From NCBI GenBank assembly GCA_003225295.1, contig QHYZ01000092.1, positions 1 through 60,230 on the forward strand: a stretch of 60,230 nt of DNA. Reading direction: 5' to 3'. A program made the translations under genes and the position numbers. The DNA comes from Acidobacteriota bacterium. GTDB lineage: Bacteria; Acidobacteriota; Terriglobia; Acidiferrales; UBA7541. The notes under the pieces were generated by a model. That model searched no databases and was not told where the DNA came from. It worked only from the letters and a program-made list of their open reading frames with translations. Shown here piece after piece: positions 42,427 to 51,629 of the stretch. Positions within the stretch are counted from its first letter, which is position 1; every line of letters begins with the position of its first letter.

Positions 42427-43332
42427 ATGCGTGCAAGGACTGCTCCCCCCGAGCCGGCAGATGCGGCAGCCGGCGGCTGCCTCTATCTTGTCGGCACGCC
42501 GATCGGAAATCTCGAAGACATCACGCTTCGGGCGCTGCGCATCCTGAAGGAGGTCGACAAAATCGCCTGCGAAGACACGCGCCATACTCTGAAGCTCCTT
42601 ACGCACTACGACATTCACAAGCCGCTGGTCAGCTACCACCAACACAATGAGTTGACGCGCGCGCCTGAGCTGGTCGTCGCCCTGGAGCAAGGCGCGAAGA
42701 TTGCGCTGGTTAGCGACGCGGGGATGCCACTCGTGTCCGACCCCGGCCACCGTCTCGTCACGCTCTGCCTGCGGCATCACCTTCCCGTCGTTCCCATTCC
42801 CGGGCCGTCTGCGCTGCTCGCTTCTCTTTCTGCTTCGGGCCTACCTAACGAAGAATTTCTCTTCGTCGGCTTTTTGCCCGCGCGGAGCGGTGAACGGCGC
42901 CGCGCCCTCGAACGTCTGCGCATCGAGGACCGCACGATCATCCTTTACGAGGCTCCGCACCGTGTCTCGGACTGTGTTGCCGACGCCCGGGAGGTTCTCG
43001 GCAATCGCAGCGCCTGCATCGCGCGGGAAGTTACGAAGCTGCACGAAGAGTTCCGCCGCGGCAAACTCTCTGAACTCTCCACTTCACTCGAGCAACGCCC
43101 CGCGCGCGGCGAAATTACGCTCTTGATCGGGCCGGAGGCTCCCGCCGACGCACGCACGCAGGCAAATTCGGCTCAAAGCCTCGCCGACCGCGTCGAGGAG
43201 CTCATCCGCCAAGCCAAGCTCGACCGCAAAGAAGCCTTGAAGCTCGCCGCCAAGGAACGCGGGCTGACGCGGCGTGCGGCATACCACGAGATTGTGAGCG
43301 GGCAACAGGGCGAGGTGAATAGCGACGAGTAG
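42427..43332 (+). CDS. rsmI: 16S rRNA 2'-O-ribose C1402 methyltransferase RsmI
   Basis: RsmI methylates the 2'-OH of C1402 in the 16S decoding centre using SAM. The tetrapyrrole-methylase fold is clear: LYLVGTPIGNLEDITLRALRIL, CEDTRHTLKLL, SYHQHNE, ALVSDAGMPLVSDPG and VPIPGPSALLASLSASGLP. The length of 301 residues is normal. ATG 42427 is chosen because the longer frame from GTG 42388 crosses the promoter and adds no family sequence. No ribosome site is visible, consistent with a leaderless mRNA. Confidence 0.95.
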   Translation: MRARTAPPEPADAAAGGCLYLVGTPIGNLEDITLRALRILKEVDKIACEDTRHTLKLLTHYDIHKPLVSYHQHNELTRAPELVVALEQGAKIALVSDAGMPLVSDPGHRLVTLCLRHHLPVVPIPGPSALLASLSASGLPNEEFLFVGFLPARSGERRRALERLRIEDRTIILYEAPHRVSDCVADAREVLGNRSACIAREVTKLHEEFRRGKLSELSTSLEQRPARGEITLLIGPEAPADARTQANSAQSLADRVEELIRQAKLDRKEALKLAAKERGLTRRAAYHEIVSGQQGEVNSDE

Positions 43333-43654
43333 GGCACCTTCGCAAACGGCGCTGCTTCGAGCTGGAATCCTGGTTAGCAAATAACACCACCAACAGGGCC
43401 GTGTTGTTCATATGGTGTTGATTCAAACGATAGTTACAATTGCGGCTCAGAATTTGGACCGAAGGCGGTGGTGGCCCGACGCTCCCTCGCCGTGGCACAC
43501 CTCCCCGTGCACCTTGATGAGCCGGTGCAGGCAGTGCTAGTGTCGCTGCCACCGCAGCAGGAGGAGGTCCCGGACCGCGACCTTGCTTCCACTGACGCAC
43601 ACGTCCGAGGAGTTCTGCCGAGCGTTGCAATGTGATTTGCAAAGGAGAGCGTCC
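43333..43654. other. Intergenic region between rsmI and the VOC gene
   Basis: These 322 bases hold no supported gene. A 7-bp inverted repeat AACACCA/TGGTGTT (43383-43419) with a 23-base loop is too loose to interpret. The ribosome site AAGGAGA of the VOC gene lies at the right end. Confidence 0.45.
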
Positions 43655-44476
43655 ATGAGCGAAGCCGCAGCAGCAGCAGCAGCAACAGGGCCGAGGCAAG
43701 CACAGGCCAGAACCGTTCATTACTTGCGCCCGGGATTGACGTCGATCACGCCGTACGTGGTGGTCCGCGGCGGGGCGCAGTTCATGGCGTTCCTGAAGGC
43801 TGCATTCGAGGGCACAGAACGGCTGCGCATGCCGACGCCGGACGGATCGATCATGCACGCGGAAGTGGCGATCGGCAACGGCACCATCGAGCTGAGCGAT
43901 GGGAGTGAGGCCTATCCGGCCGCGCCCTGCGCAATCCATCTTTACGTGGAGGACGCCGACGCCACGTATGCGCGCGCGGTGCAAGCGGGGGCGACATCCG
44001 TCTACTCAGTGACGGATCAGCCGTGGGGCGACCGCCAAGGAGCGGTGAAAGACCAATTCGGCAATCACTGGTACATCGCGAAGCCCATTGCGTGGACGCC
44101 CGGACCGGAAGGATTGCGCTCGGTTCAGCCGTTTCTGCATCTTCGCGAGGCGCACAAGATGGTTGCGTTCCTGGAAGCGGCGTTCGGGGCGGAGGCGCTG
44201 GGCGTGGCCAAGTCGGCGGAGGGCATCGTGTTGCACGGCACGATGCGCATCGGGAACGCCACCCTGGAGATTGACGAGGCACACGGGGAATTCCAGCCCA
44301 TGCCATGCCACCTGCATGTGTACGTGCCGGACACCGATGCGGTGTACGCACAGGCGCTGCGGGTAGGAGCGACATCCATTGAGACGCCGCAGGACAAGCC
44401 GTACGGGGACCGGGCCGCAGAAGTCAAAGATGCATGGGGCAACAGCTGGTTTATTGCCACGCATTTGGGGCGCTAG
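43655..44476 (+). CDS. Tandem VOC (glyoxalase/PhnB-like) protein
   Basis: The 273-residue protein carries two VOC domains of the PhnB type. The first covers ~30-145 (ITPYVVVRGGAQFMAFLKAAF, then PCAIHLYVEDADATYARAVQAG and GDRQGAVKDQFGNHWYIA). The second covers ~150-270 (VQPFLHLREAHKMVAFLEAAFG, then PCHLHVYVPDTDAVYAQALRVG and AEVKDAWGNSWFIAT). Each is a paired betaalphabetabetabeta unit. Members include fosfomycin and bleomycin resistance proteins and PhnB; the substrate is not evident. The N-terminus has an Ala run encoded by a GCA repeat. ATG 43655 has a good AAGGAGA ribosome site. Confidence 0.88.
   Translation: MSEAAAAAAATGPRQAQARTVHYLRPGLTSITPYVVVRGGAQFMAFLKAAFEGTERLRMPTPDGSIMHAEVAIGNGTIELSDGSEAYPAAPCAIHLYVEDADATYARAVQAGATSVYSVTDQPWGDRQGAVKDQFGNHWYIAKPIAWTPGPEGLRSVQPFLHLREAHKMVAFLEAAFGAEALGVAKSAEGIVLHGTMRIGNATLEIDEAHGEFQPMPCHLHVYVPDTDAVYAQALRVGATSIETPQDKPYGDRAAEVKDAWGNSWFIATHLGR
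43667..43684 (+). repeat. (GCA)6 microsatellite in the VOC gene
   Basis: Six consecutive GCA codons encode part of the Ala run near the N-terminus. The tract could slip in multiples of one codon, changing the length of a disordered segment without breaking the frame. Confidence 0.8.
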
Positions 44477-44534
44477 CAGCTAGCAACGGAACAGAACAGA
44501 GCGGTGTAAAAACCGCCCCTCGAAGAGAACCACG

Positions 44535-44924
44535 TTAACCGGCGGATTCGGAGCGGAAAACGCGTTGGAAGCGGGGGCCGGTGAACTGCACGCCCACGAG
44601 CTTTTCGCCTTCGGACTGGGCGTCAGCGATGTGGACAACGCGACCGCGGGTGGCGAAGTCCGCATCGTTGTTTCTGGCGGCCGCAAGGCGGCCGACACGC
44701 TGTCGAGAGTATTGCGAAAAGGGGATGCGGATTTCCAGGTCGGAGCCGATGGCGATGTCGAAACGAGTCACGAAGGCGGCTCCATTGCGGCCAAGATTTT
44801 CGCTGGCAGTATCTTCTTCGAAGGCGTAGCCGTGGGCATCATGGCCGCGCACTTTGAGCGGCAGGCGGACGGCGATTCTACGTTCCGAGCGCTGCCTCGA
44901 TACGGTGGTGCTGATGGGGACCAT
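44535..44924 (-). CDS. PilZ-domain protein
   Basis: The 129-residue protein is a single PilZ domain, which usually binds cyclic di-GMP. The Arg-rich first motif is in SRQRSERRIAVRLPLKVRG. The second motif, usually D/N-x-S-x-x-G, appears as ENLGRNG with Gly in place of Ser. The rest (ATRGRVVHIADAQSEGEKLVGVQF) is a typical PilZ strand pattern. ATG 44924 has GAGGA upstream; ATG 44993 would overlap dus. It is the last gene of the hldE-mfd-surA-yhaM-dus run. A link to the pilus genes at the left is only suggestive. Confidence 0.85.
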   Translation of the reverse strand: MVPISTTVSRQRSERRIAVRLPLKVRGHDAHGYAFEEDTASENLGRNGAAFVTRFDIAIGSDLEIRIPFSQYSRQRVGRLAAARNNDADFATRGRVVHIADAQSEGEKLVGVQFTGPRFQRVFRSESAG

Positions 44925-44962
44925 GGGCTGGGTCCTCGATTCCGGAGCGGTCAGCTTCTTGG

Positions 44963-45943
44963 CTACGCCATGGCTCGGTCCTCGAAGAAGCATTCGACGC
45001 TCTCGAGGATCTCCGCGGGGGTGCGTGCCGCATGTACAATTCTACGCAGCTCTGTGCCGTTCCCCACGCCATGCGTAAACCAGCAGGCGAACTGCTTCAT
45101 TTTGCCTACAGCATCGGGAAGGTTGGCGGCATTAATTTGTCTGTAGTAGTCTATTAGTAAACGGTAGCGGACAGCGTCGGTGGGGGTATCGTAGCTGCCG
45201 GTTTGTGTGTATTGCCGCATCTGCGAAAAAATCCACGGGTTCGTGGCGGCGGCGCGGCCGATCATGACGGCGTCGCAGCCGGTTTCGCTGACCATGCGCG
45301 CGGCGTCTTCGGGCTTGTTAATGTCGCCGTTGCCAATGACGGGGATTTTCACGGCCTGTTTGACGGCGGCGATGATGGTCCAGTCCGCGGCGCCGGTGTA
45401 GCCCTGCGTGCGCGTGCGCGGATGCACCGCGACGCCTTCCACGCCCATGCTCTCCGCCATTTTCGCAACCTCCACAGCGACGATGGAATTTTCATCCCAA
45501 CCAGCGCGGAGCTTGATGGTCAGCGGGATTTTTACCGCCGCACGGACGGAGCGAAAAATATCTTCTAGCAAGGGCAACTCGCGGAGCAGGCCGGAGCCTC
45601 CGCACTTCACGACTTTCTTTGCGGGGCAGCCGAGGTTGATGTCCACGGCGTCGTAGCCAAGGTCCTCGACCATCTTCGCCGCTTCGGCCATGACAGCAGG
45701 ATTCGCGCCAAAAAGCTGTGCCGTGATGGGATGCTCGTCTTCCTGGAAGTAGAGATAGCGTAAAGTTTTCTTTGCGCTGCGGGTAATGCCTTCGGAGCTG
45801 GTGAATTCCGTCATAAGCAGCCCGCAGCCGCCGAGGCCGCGAATGACGCGGCGGAAAAGCGTGTCCGTCACGCCGGCCATGGGCGCCAGGACCGCAGCGG
45901 GGCGGATCGTCAAGTCGCGAATTTGGAAGAATGCCGGAGTCAT
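44963..45943 (-). CDS. dus: tRNA-dihydrouridine synthase (DusB-like)
   Basis: Dus enzymes reduce specific uridines in tRNA using FMN and NADPH. The 326-residue protein shows AAVLAPMAGVTDTLFRRVIR, ITAQLFGANPAVMAEAA, DINLGCPAKKVVKCGGSGLL with the catalytic Cys, LTIKLRAGWDENSI, the phosphate-binding VIGNGDI and VMIGRAAATNPWIF. It is of the DusB/NifR3 type. ATG 45943 lies four bases after the preceding stop; the longer frame to 45982 overlaps the neighbour. The stop is followed by the PilZ gene, whose ATG is only 38 bases away. Confidence 0.94.
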   Translation of the reverse strand: MTPAFFQIRDLTIRPAAVLAPMAGVTDTLFRRVIRGLGGCGLLMTEFTSSEGITRSAKKTLRYLYFQEDEHPITAQLFGANPAVMAEAAKMVEDLGYDAVDINLGCPAKKVVKCGGSGLLRELPLLEDIFRSVRAAVKIPLTIKLRAGWDENSIVAVEVAKMAESMGVEGVAVHPRTRTQGYTGAADWTIIAAVKQAVKIPVIGNGDINKPEDAARMVSETGCDAVMIGRAAATNPWIFSQMRQYTQTGSYDTPTDAVRYRLLIDYYRQINAANLPDAVGKMKQFACWFTHGVGNGTELRRIVHAARTPAEILESVECFFEDRAMA

Positions 45944-45947
45944 GAAG

Positions 45948-46934
45948 CTACGCCGTCTTCTTTGCCGCCGCGTCCTTGGCATTCAAGAATTCATCGAGAC
46001 GGAGGAATTTACGGCCAAGGGCACCGGAATAGGCGGACCACTCGGGGTCGCCGGAATCGACGGCCAGTGCGGCGCGCACGGCTGCCAGCTTTGAATCCAG
46101 ATCATCCATGTAGTGGAAGGCCATGGCTTCGCGGATCATCGGGAGCTTTGGCGAGCCGAACTCGTATTGGCCGTGATGGCTGATGAGAAGATGTTGGACC
46201 ACGGTCTTCAAATTCGCTGGAAAACCCTCGATGGCATCCACCGCCCGGGAGACCGTTTCCAGCTCCATCACGATGTGGCCGAGGAGCTGGCCTTCGACGG
46301 TGTAGCCGATGGCGCGCTCGTAGCACAGTTCGTCGAGCTTCCCAACGTCGTGTAATATCGCGGCGGTCAGCAGTAAATCAACGTCGAGCTCGGGATAGTG
46401 CGCGGCGATTTGCTTCGCGAGGCCGCACAACCCGATGACGTGCTCCAGCAGACCGCCGAGATAGGCATGGTGCATGACCTTTGCGGCGGGGGCGCGTTTG
46501 TACTTCGCAGCTATCCCAGGATCCGAAATGATTTGGGCCACCAACTTCTTGAGCCAAGGATTGGTGATCGATGCCGCATGTTCTAGAAGCTGGGCGTAAA
46601 GCTTACCGACGTCTTCTTTTGTGTGGGGCAGGAAGTCGGCGAGGTCGACCTCTTCGGGTTTCGCGAGCCGCAGCTGCTGAAGAGAGAGCTGCGGCTTGTT
46701 GCGGTAGATTTCAACCCGCGCGTTCACCTTGACGAAGTCGTCGCGATTGATGTTCTTCACCGCGGCATCGAATTGGTCCCACATTCGCGCTTCGATGGTG
46801 CCGCTACGATCGCCGAGCTCGAGGCGCAAATAAGTCTTGCCTTCACGGGTGCTGCGAATCTCTTTTTCGTGAACGAGGAAAAACGTAGTAATGGTTTGTT
46901 CGGAATTGAGGTCGGTAACGAAGGGCGTCTTCAT
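45948..46934 (-). CDS. YhaM/Cbf1-like 3'-5' exoribonuclease
   Basis: The 328-residue protein joins an OB-fold nucleic-acid-binding domain (residues ~10-100, YLRLELGDRSGTIEARMWD, then DDFVKVNARVEIYRNKPQLSL) to an HD-type hydrolase domain (~160-300) with HHAYLGGLLEHV and the metal-binding pair ILHDVGK, plus ISHHGQYEFGSPKLP. This is the YhaM architecture, a 3'-5' exoribonuclease acting on RNA and single-stranded DNA. Its start overlaps the surA stop by four bases. It belongs to the long leftward operon from hldE to dus. Confidence 0.9.
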   Translation of the reverse strand: MKTPFVTDLNSEQTITTFFLVHEKEIRSTREGKTYLRLELGDRSGTIEARMWDQFDAAVKNINRDDFVKVNARVEIYRNKPQLSLQQLRLAKPEEVDLADFLPHTKEDVGKLYAQLLEHAASITNPWLKKLVAQIISDPGIAAKYKRAPAAKVMHHAYLGGLLEHVIGLCGLAKQIAAHYPELDVDLLLTAAILHDVGKLDELCYERAIGYTVEGQLLGHIVMELETVSRAVDAIEGFPANLKTVVQHLLISHHGQYEFGSPKLPMIREAMAFHYMDDLDSKLAAVRAALAVDSGDPEWSAYSGALGRKFLRLDEFLNAKDAAAKKTA

Positions 46935-48166
46935 GTGGCGGATGCCGAGCCGGAGCGCTTGCCGAAGAGCAGGAATTTCTTGTGGCTCTTCTTGCTCTTG
47001 GTCACCTCTGGCGTGGCGCTCACTTCCTGAATCTCGGAGCCTCCGCCGCCGGCGAGGTCCTGATAGCCGGGCTTGATCACCACGTAGCTTTGCTCGCGCA
47101 GGGTCTTGAGATATTCGCGCATCGCGGGTTCCATGCGTGTGCCGTAAAGCTTGTCCATGATTTCATTCTTGACTTTCGAGAGTGCTTGTTCGCCTTCGTC
47201 GTAGTGCTCCAGAACCTGCAGAACCAAAAAGCCTTGTCTGGTTTCCATAACCTCGGTTAGCTCGTTGCGCTTCATCTTGAAGACCTTGTCCTCAAGTTCC
47301 TTGGAAAGTTCTCCGCGCTTGTAAACACCGAGAAAGCCACCCTGGTTTTTCGTGCTGCCATCGGAAAGCCGCTTGGCGATTTCGGAGAAATCCTCACCGT
47401 CCTGGACGCGCTTGAGCGCGGTCTCCGCCTTTTTCTTCAGGTCGGGGAGGTCTTCGGGCTTCTTTCCCTCGGTGCTAACCACGATCTCCCGCAGCGCTAC
47501 CTGCTCCGGGCGCACGAATTCGGTTTTGTGCGCTTCGTAATACTTGGTCACTTCTTCATCGCTGATGGTGATGTGCGAACCGACCTCGCTGCTGATCACG
47601 CGCTGCTGCAGCAAATTATTGCGAATGTTGTTCTTGAAATCCTCCCAGTTCGTTCCTTGCCCGGAAACCGCCTTTTCGAGCTCCTCCATGCTGGGTAGAT
47701 TGTTCTGAGTGCGGATGGCATCGAGCCTCTTGATGAGCTCAGGCTCGACGCTCACACCCATGTCCTTGGCGCGTTGCACCAGGAGGGACTGGTCGACCAG
47801 CTCGCGCAGAGTGTTTTTCTGGCGATCCTCGATGTTGATTTGCAATTGTTCCGGCGTGCAACGATTCTGGCATTCGGATTTGGCGTCTTCTTCCGCAGCC
47901 AAGCGTGCTTTCTCATACTCCGAGCGGGTGATGATCTCATTGTTCACGCGGGCAATGATCTCTTCGACGGTCTTCCCGCTATCCGCATTAGCCGTTTTCG
48001 GGGCGGCCGGCTTGGCCGGCTTTTCGGATTTTGCGTCGGGGGCGGCCATCCCCGGCTTTTCGAGCGTGGGCCCGCCCGATGGCTTCGGCTGGGAACCTTG
48101 TGGTTGCTGCTGTGCCGCGAGCGGCAGGGCGGCCGAGAGCGCCGCGATGATAACCAGTTTTCGCAT
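46931..48166 (-). CDS. surA: SurA-like periplasmic chaperone and peptidyl-prolyl isomerase
   Basis: SurA helps outer-membrane proteins fold in the periplasm. A signal peptide (LVIIAALSAALPLAAQQ) is followed by a Pro/Lys/Ala-rich linker, the SurA N-terminal helical domain (VEEIIARVNNEIITRSEYEKA), and one parvulin PPIase domain (residues ~225-320, VALREIVVST, then GEDFSEIAKRLSDG and GFLVLQVLEHYDEG). A single PPIase domain is fewer than the two of E. coli SurA. The C-terminus ends in an unusual Lys/Ser-rich stretch (KSKKSHKKFLLFGKRSGS). ATG 48166 has GAGGG upstream; the GTG at 48178 lies in that ribosome site. Confidence 0.87.
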   Translation of the reverse strand: MRKLVIIAALSAALPLAAQQQPQGSQPKPSGGPTLEKPGMAAPDAKSEKPAKPAAPKTANADSGKTVEEIIARVNNEIITRSEYEKARLAAEEDAKSECQNRCTPEQLQINIEDRQKNTLRELVDQSLLVQRAKDMGVSVEPELIKRLDAIRTQNNLPSMEELEKAVSGQGTNWEDFKNNIRNNLLQQRVISSEVGSHITISDEEVTKYYEAHKTEFVRPEQVALREIVVSTEGKKPEDLPDLKKKAETALKRVQDGEDFSEIAKRLSDGSTKNQGGFLGVYKRGELSKELEDKVFKMKRNELTEVMETRQGFLVLQVLEHYDEGEQALSKVKNEIMDKLYGTRMEPAMREYLKTLREQSYVVIKPGYQDLAGGGGSEIQEVSATPEVTKSKKSHKKFLLFGKRSGSASAT

Positions 48167-48187
48167 CAGTTCCCTCACCTCTAAAGT

Positions 48188-51100
48188 TTAGCCCTGCCCC
48201 TGAAGACCGAGCAATACGTTTCTCAAAGCAGCGGGGATCGATTCTCCCCGTTTGATTTCCATCCAGAGTACGCCGCTGGGGTCGAGTTTGATGCCTGTAC
48301 GAGAGCGTACCACGGTGACCAGCTTGGCTGGGTCCAGCATTGTCTCGGGATGGAATCTTACCGCGATGCGGGTCCCCTGACGTTCCACGGCCGAGATTCG
48401 CAGGCGCTCACACATGCCTTTGAGGGCGGCATACTCCAAAAGGTTTTCTACCGAGGAAGGCGGTGTGCCAAAGCGGTCTTCAAGCTCTTTGCGGACGTCC
48501 TGCTTGTCCTCTTCCGAGGCGATCGAGGATATGCGTTTGTAGGTGCGCAGACGGAGATTTTCGCTGGGAATGTAGTCCTGCGGGATGCGCACGTCAAAGC
48601 CCAGGCTGAGCGTAGTGCGCAGGTCGGGCGCGACTTCTTCGCCCTTCAGCTTCGATACGGCGCGCTCCAGCATCTGACAATACATATCGAATCCGATCGC
48701 TTCGATGTGCCCGTGCTGCTGGCGGCCGAGCATGTTGCCGGCGCCGCGGAGCTCCAGGTCGAGCGCGGCGATGCGGAATCCGGCACCCAGTTCGCTGAAC
48801 TCCTTCATGGCGGCAAGGCGTTTGCGGGCGATGTCGGAGAGCGAGGTGTCGGGCGGGACGAGCAGATAGGCGTAGGCGCGCTGCGCGGAACGACCGACGC
48901 GGCCGCGCAATTGATAGAGTTCAGCGAGCCCCAGGCGGTCGGCGCGGTTGATCAGAATCGTATTGGCGCGCGGGATGTCCAAACCGTTCTCGACGATGGT
49001 TGTGGCCACCAGCACGTCTGCTTCATCACGGATGAATTTCAGCATGACACTCTCGAGCTCTTTTTCGGCCATCTGGCCATGGGCCACAACAACGCGTGCC
49101 TTGGGCACCAGCTTGGCCACCATAGCTCCGAGCGAATAGATCGATTCGACGCGATTGTGAATAAAGAAGACTTGGCCGTCGCGAGCAAGTTCGGTTTCGA
49201 TGGCGCTCTGCACGAGTTCTTCTTGAAAAGGGGCGACGACGGTTTGAATAGCCAGACGGTCGCGGGGAGGGGTTTCGATGACGGACATGTCGCGAAGCCC
49301 GACCAGCGACATGTGCAGCGTCCGTGGAATGGGCGTCGCGGAGAGCGCCAGCGCGTCCACGTTTTTGCGCATTTCCTTGAGGCGCTCTTTGTGGGCCACC
49401 CCAAAACGCTGTTCCTCGTCCACGATCAGCAGGCCGAGGTCGGCGAATTTGACATCTTTCGAAAGCAGCCGATGGGTGCCGATGACCACGTCCACCTTGC
49501 CCGCTTCCAAATCCGCGAGAATTTTCTTCTGTTCCGCGGCGCTGCGGAAGCGGCTGAGCATTTCGATGCGCGCGGGGAAAGCGGCGAATCTCTTCTTGAA
49601 GGTTTCGAAATGCTGGAAAGTGAGCACGGTGGTCGGTGCGAGAACCGCGATCTGCTTGTTGTCAATGACCGCCTTGAAGGCCGCACGCATGGCGACTTCT
49701 GTCTTGCCGTAGCCGACGTCCCCGCAAAGCAATCGGTCCATGGGCTCGGCGTGTTCCATGTCGCGCTTGATGTCGCGGATGGCGGTAATCTGGTCGGTGG
49801 TTTCCTCGAATTCGAAGGCGTCCTCGAATTCGCGCTGGAAATTGCCATCCGGTGAAAATGCAAACCCCGCGGTGGTCTTTCGTTGCGCGTAAAGTGCGAG
49901 AAGCTGGTCAGCCAAGTCTTCGACAGATTTGCGGGCGCGCGTCTTGCGGGCGCTCCAAACGGTGCTGCCGAGTTTGTCCAACGGCGGGTGCGTGCCTTCG
50001 AGTACGCGGTAACTCTGAACCAGGTCCATCCGTTCCAGAGGAACATAGAGGCGCGCATCGTCGGCGTACCGCAACAGCATGAACTCGCCGCTATGTCCGC
50101 CGGAGGCGATCTGGCGAAGCCCCTCGAACTGGCCGATGCCGTGATCCACATGGACCACGTAGTCGCCGGGCTTCAGTTCCGCGAAATCGCCGAAGAAGCC
50201 GGAAGTACGAATCTTCCGACTGGGCCGCTCAACCGTGGGTGTGACGTCGAAGAGATCAGCGTGGCCAAAAAGCGTAAGTTGAGCATCGGGGAACGTCACG
50301 CCTTCCGGGAAAGGCGCGCGGATCAGCAACATCGCCGCGGATTCGTGCGCGCCCTCCGCGGTAAAGCCGGCGGCGGCGTCTTCCGATTCGCCCAGCACAT
50401 AGGGCACTTCATAGTCGCGGCAGATGTCCGCAAAGCGCTCGATCTCTCCGGTGCTTGCCGCCGTCAGAAAAACCGTTCCGCCGGAAGCGAGTTGAGACTT
50501 CACGTTTCCCATGCAGGCCACGACATCGCCGTGAAAGCGCGCGCTGGGTCGCGAGGAAAGTTCAAACTGCGGCGTCGAACCGATCCCCAGGCCGAGCTGT
50601 TCGATGTGAATTTGTGAAGTTTTCTCCAGCGCAGTCGCAAATTCCTTTTCGGACCAAAAGAAGTGAGCGGCCGCCGGGGAGTTGGCGCGCCCGTGACGCT
50701 CGTAATTTTCCGTGGCGGCCGCGAGATGCTTCGCCGCAGCCTCACGCAGAGTTTGCGGCTCATCCAGGAACACGATCGGCCGCAAGGAACTTTCTGACAG
50801 CTCAAACAGCGTGCTGGGCCCCGGCTCACCCGGGAGTCCAAAGAACGATGGCGTCTCCCAGGCAGCGTCGTTCGGATCCGCTCTTTCCGGCGGCGGCACA
50901 GACCATTCCGCCAAGGGCAGAAGCGTTGTACGCACGACCGGCGCAATCGACCGCTGCGTGCGCGCGTCGAATTCGCGGACCGATTCCACGCTGTCACCGA
51001 GCAGTTCAATGCGCACCGGGCGAGCGGCTTCCGGCGAGAAGACATCAATGATGCCGCCGCGCACGGCGAATTGCCCCGGCAGCTCCACCATTTCGGTTCG

Positions 51101-51619
51101 CGTGTAGCCCACGGAACCCAGGTGCGTAATTAACTCTTGGTGGGGAATCTCGGTGTCTTTTGCCAACGCCCGGGTGAGGTAGAGATAGGCTGCGGGATCC
51201 TGATAACGCCAAAGTGCCGCGGCCATGGGTGCAATCACCAGGGAAACCTGTCCATCCGCGACGCGAAAGAGCGTGGCCGCGCGCCGTTCGAGAATATCCG
51301 CGTGGGGGCTTTGCGATTCCCAGGGAAGTCTGTCGAACGCCGGGAGCGTCGCGACGCCACCCACCGCCCCTGGAAAGATGCCGCTGAAAAAGCGCAGCGT
51401 TTCCGCGAGTGTTTCGGCGCGACGATTGGAATCCGTGACAAAAAATCCCGGACGCCGCAATTCCCGCGTCAAGTAGGACGCCACGAGACCTTTGGCGACA
51501 TCGTGCAGGCCGGTGATCGAGATGTGGCTCGAGCCAGAACGCAAAGCGGCCAGCGCGCCCTCCATCGCCTCATGGCGAAGGACGGCCTCCAATCTCTCGC
51601 GGACGGCAGGAAGTATCAT
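48188..51619 (-). CDS. mfd: Transcription-repair coupling factor Mfd
   Basis: Mfd removes stalled RNA polymerase and recruits UvrA to lesions. The 1143-residue protein shows the UvrB-like N-terminal module, the RNAP-interaction domain (DYVVHVDHGIGQFEGLRQI, about 475-570), the SF2 translocase with Walker A GDVGYGKTEVA near 636, DEEQ box VDEEQRFG and helicase motif VI RGRVGRSAQRAYAYLL, and the C-terminal TRCF domain (~1010-1110). The length is standard. It starts 11 bases after the hldE-C gene and is followed by surA 22 bases after its stop. Confidence 0.97.
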   Translation of the reverse strand: MILPAVRERLEAVLRHEAMEGALAALRSGSSHISITGLHDVAKGLVASYLTRELRRPGFFVTDSNRRAETLAETLRFFSGIFPGAVGGVATLPAFDRLPWESQSPHADILERRAATLFRVADGQVSLVIAPMAAALWRYQDPAAYLYLTRALAKDTEIPHQELITHLGSVGYTRTEMVELPGQFAVRGGIIDVFSPEAARPVRIELLGDSVESVREFDARTQRSIAPVVRTTLLPLAEWSVPPPERADPNDAAWETPSFFGLPGEPGPSTLFELSESSLRPIVFLDEPQTLREAAAKHLAAATENYERHGRANSPAAAHFFWSEKEFATALEKTSQIHIEQLGLGIGSTPQFELSSRPSARFHGDVVACMGNVKSQLASGGTVFLTAASTGEIERFADICRDYEVPYVLGESEDAAAGFTAEGAHESAAMLLIRAPFPEGVTFPDAQLTLFGHADLFDVTPTVERPSRKIRTSGFFGDFAELKPGDYVVHVDHGIGQFEGLRQIASGGHSGEFMLLRYADDARLYVPLERMDLVQSYRVLEGTHPPLDKLGSTVWSARKTRARKSVEDLADQLLALYAQRKTTAGFAFSPDGNFQREFEDAFEFEETTDQITAIRDIKRDMEHAEPMDRLLCGDVGYGKTEVAMRAAFKAVIDNKQIAVLAPTTVLTFQHFETFKKRFAAFPARIEMLSRFRSAAEQKKILADLEAGKVDVVIGTHRLLSKDVKFADLGLLIVDEEQRFGVAHKERLKEMRKNVDALALSATPIPRTLHMSLVGLRDMSVIETPPRDRLAIQTVVAPFQEELVQSAIETELARDGQVFFIHNRVESIYSLGAMVAKLVPKARVVVAHGQMAEKELESVMLKFIRDEADVLVATTIVENGLDIPRANTILINRADRLGLAELYQLRGRVGRSAQRAYAYLLVPPDTSLSDIARKRLAAMKEFSELGAGFRIAALDLELRGAGNMLGRQQHGHIEAIGFDMYCQMLERAVSKLKGEEVAPDLRTTLSLGFDVRIPQDYIPSENLRLRTYKRISSIASEEDKQDVRKELEDRFGTPPSSVENLLEYAALKGMCERLRISAVERQGTRIAVRFHPETMLDPAKLVTVVRSRTGIKLDPSGVLWMEIKRGESIPAALRNVLLGLQGQG

Positions 51620-51629
51620 GCGTGGGTGA

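Noticed and set aside
43383-43419. Inverted repeat AACACCA/TGGTGTT upstream of the VOC gene
   Set aside because: Only 7 bp with a 23-base loop, no T-tract; compatible with chance.
48350-49855. 501-codon frame on the plus strand opposite mfd
   Set aside because: It is the antisense of Mfd motifs and shows no protein-like motifs, start signal or composition.
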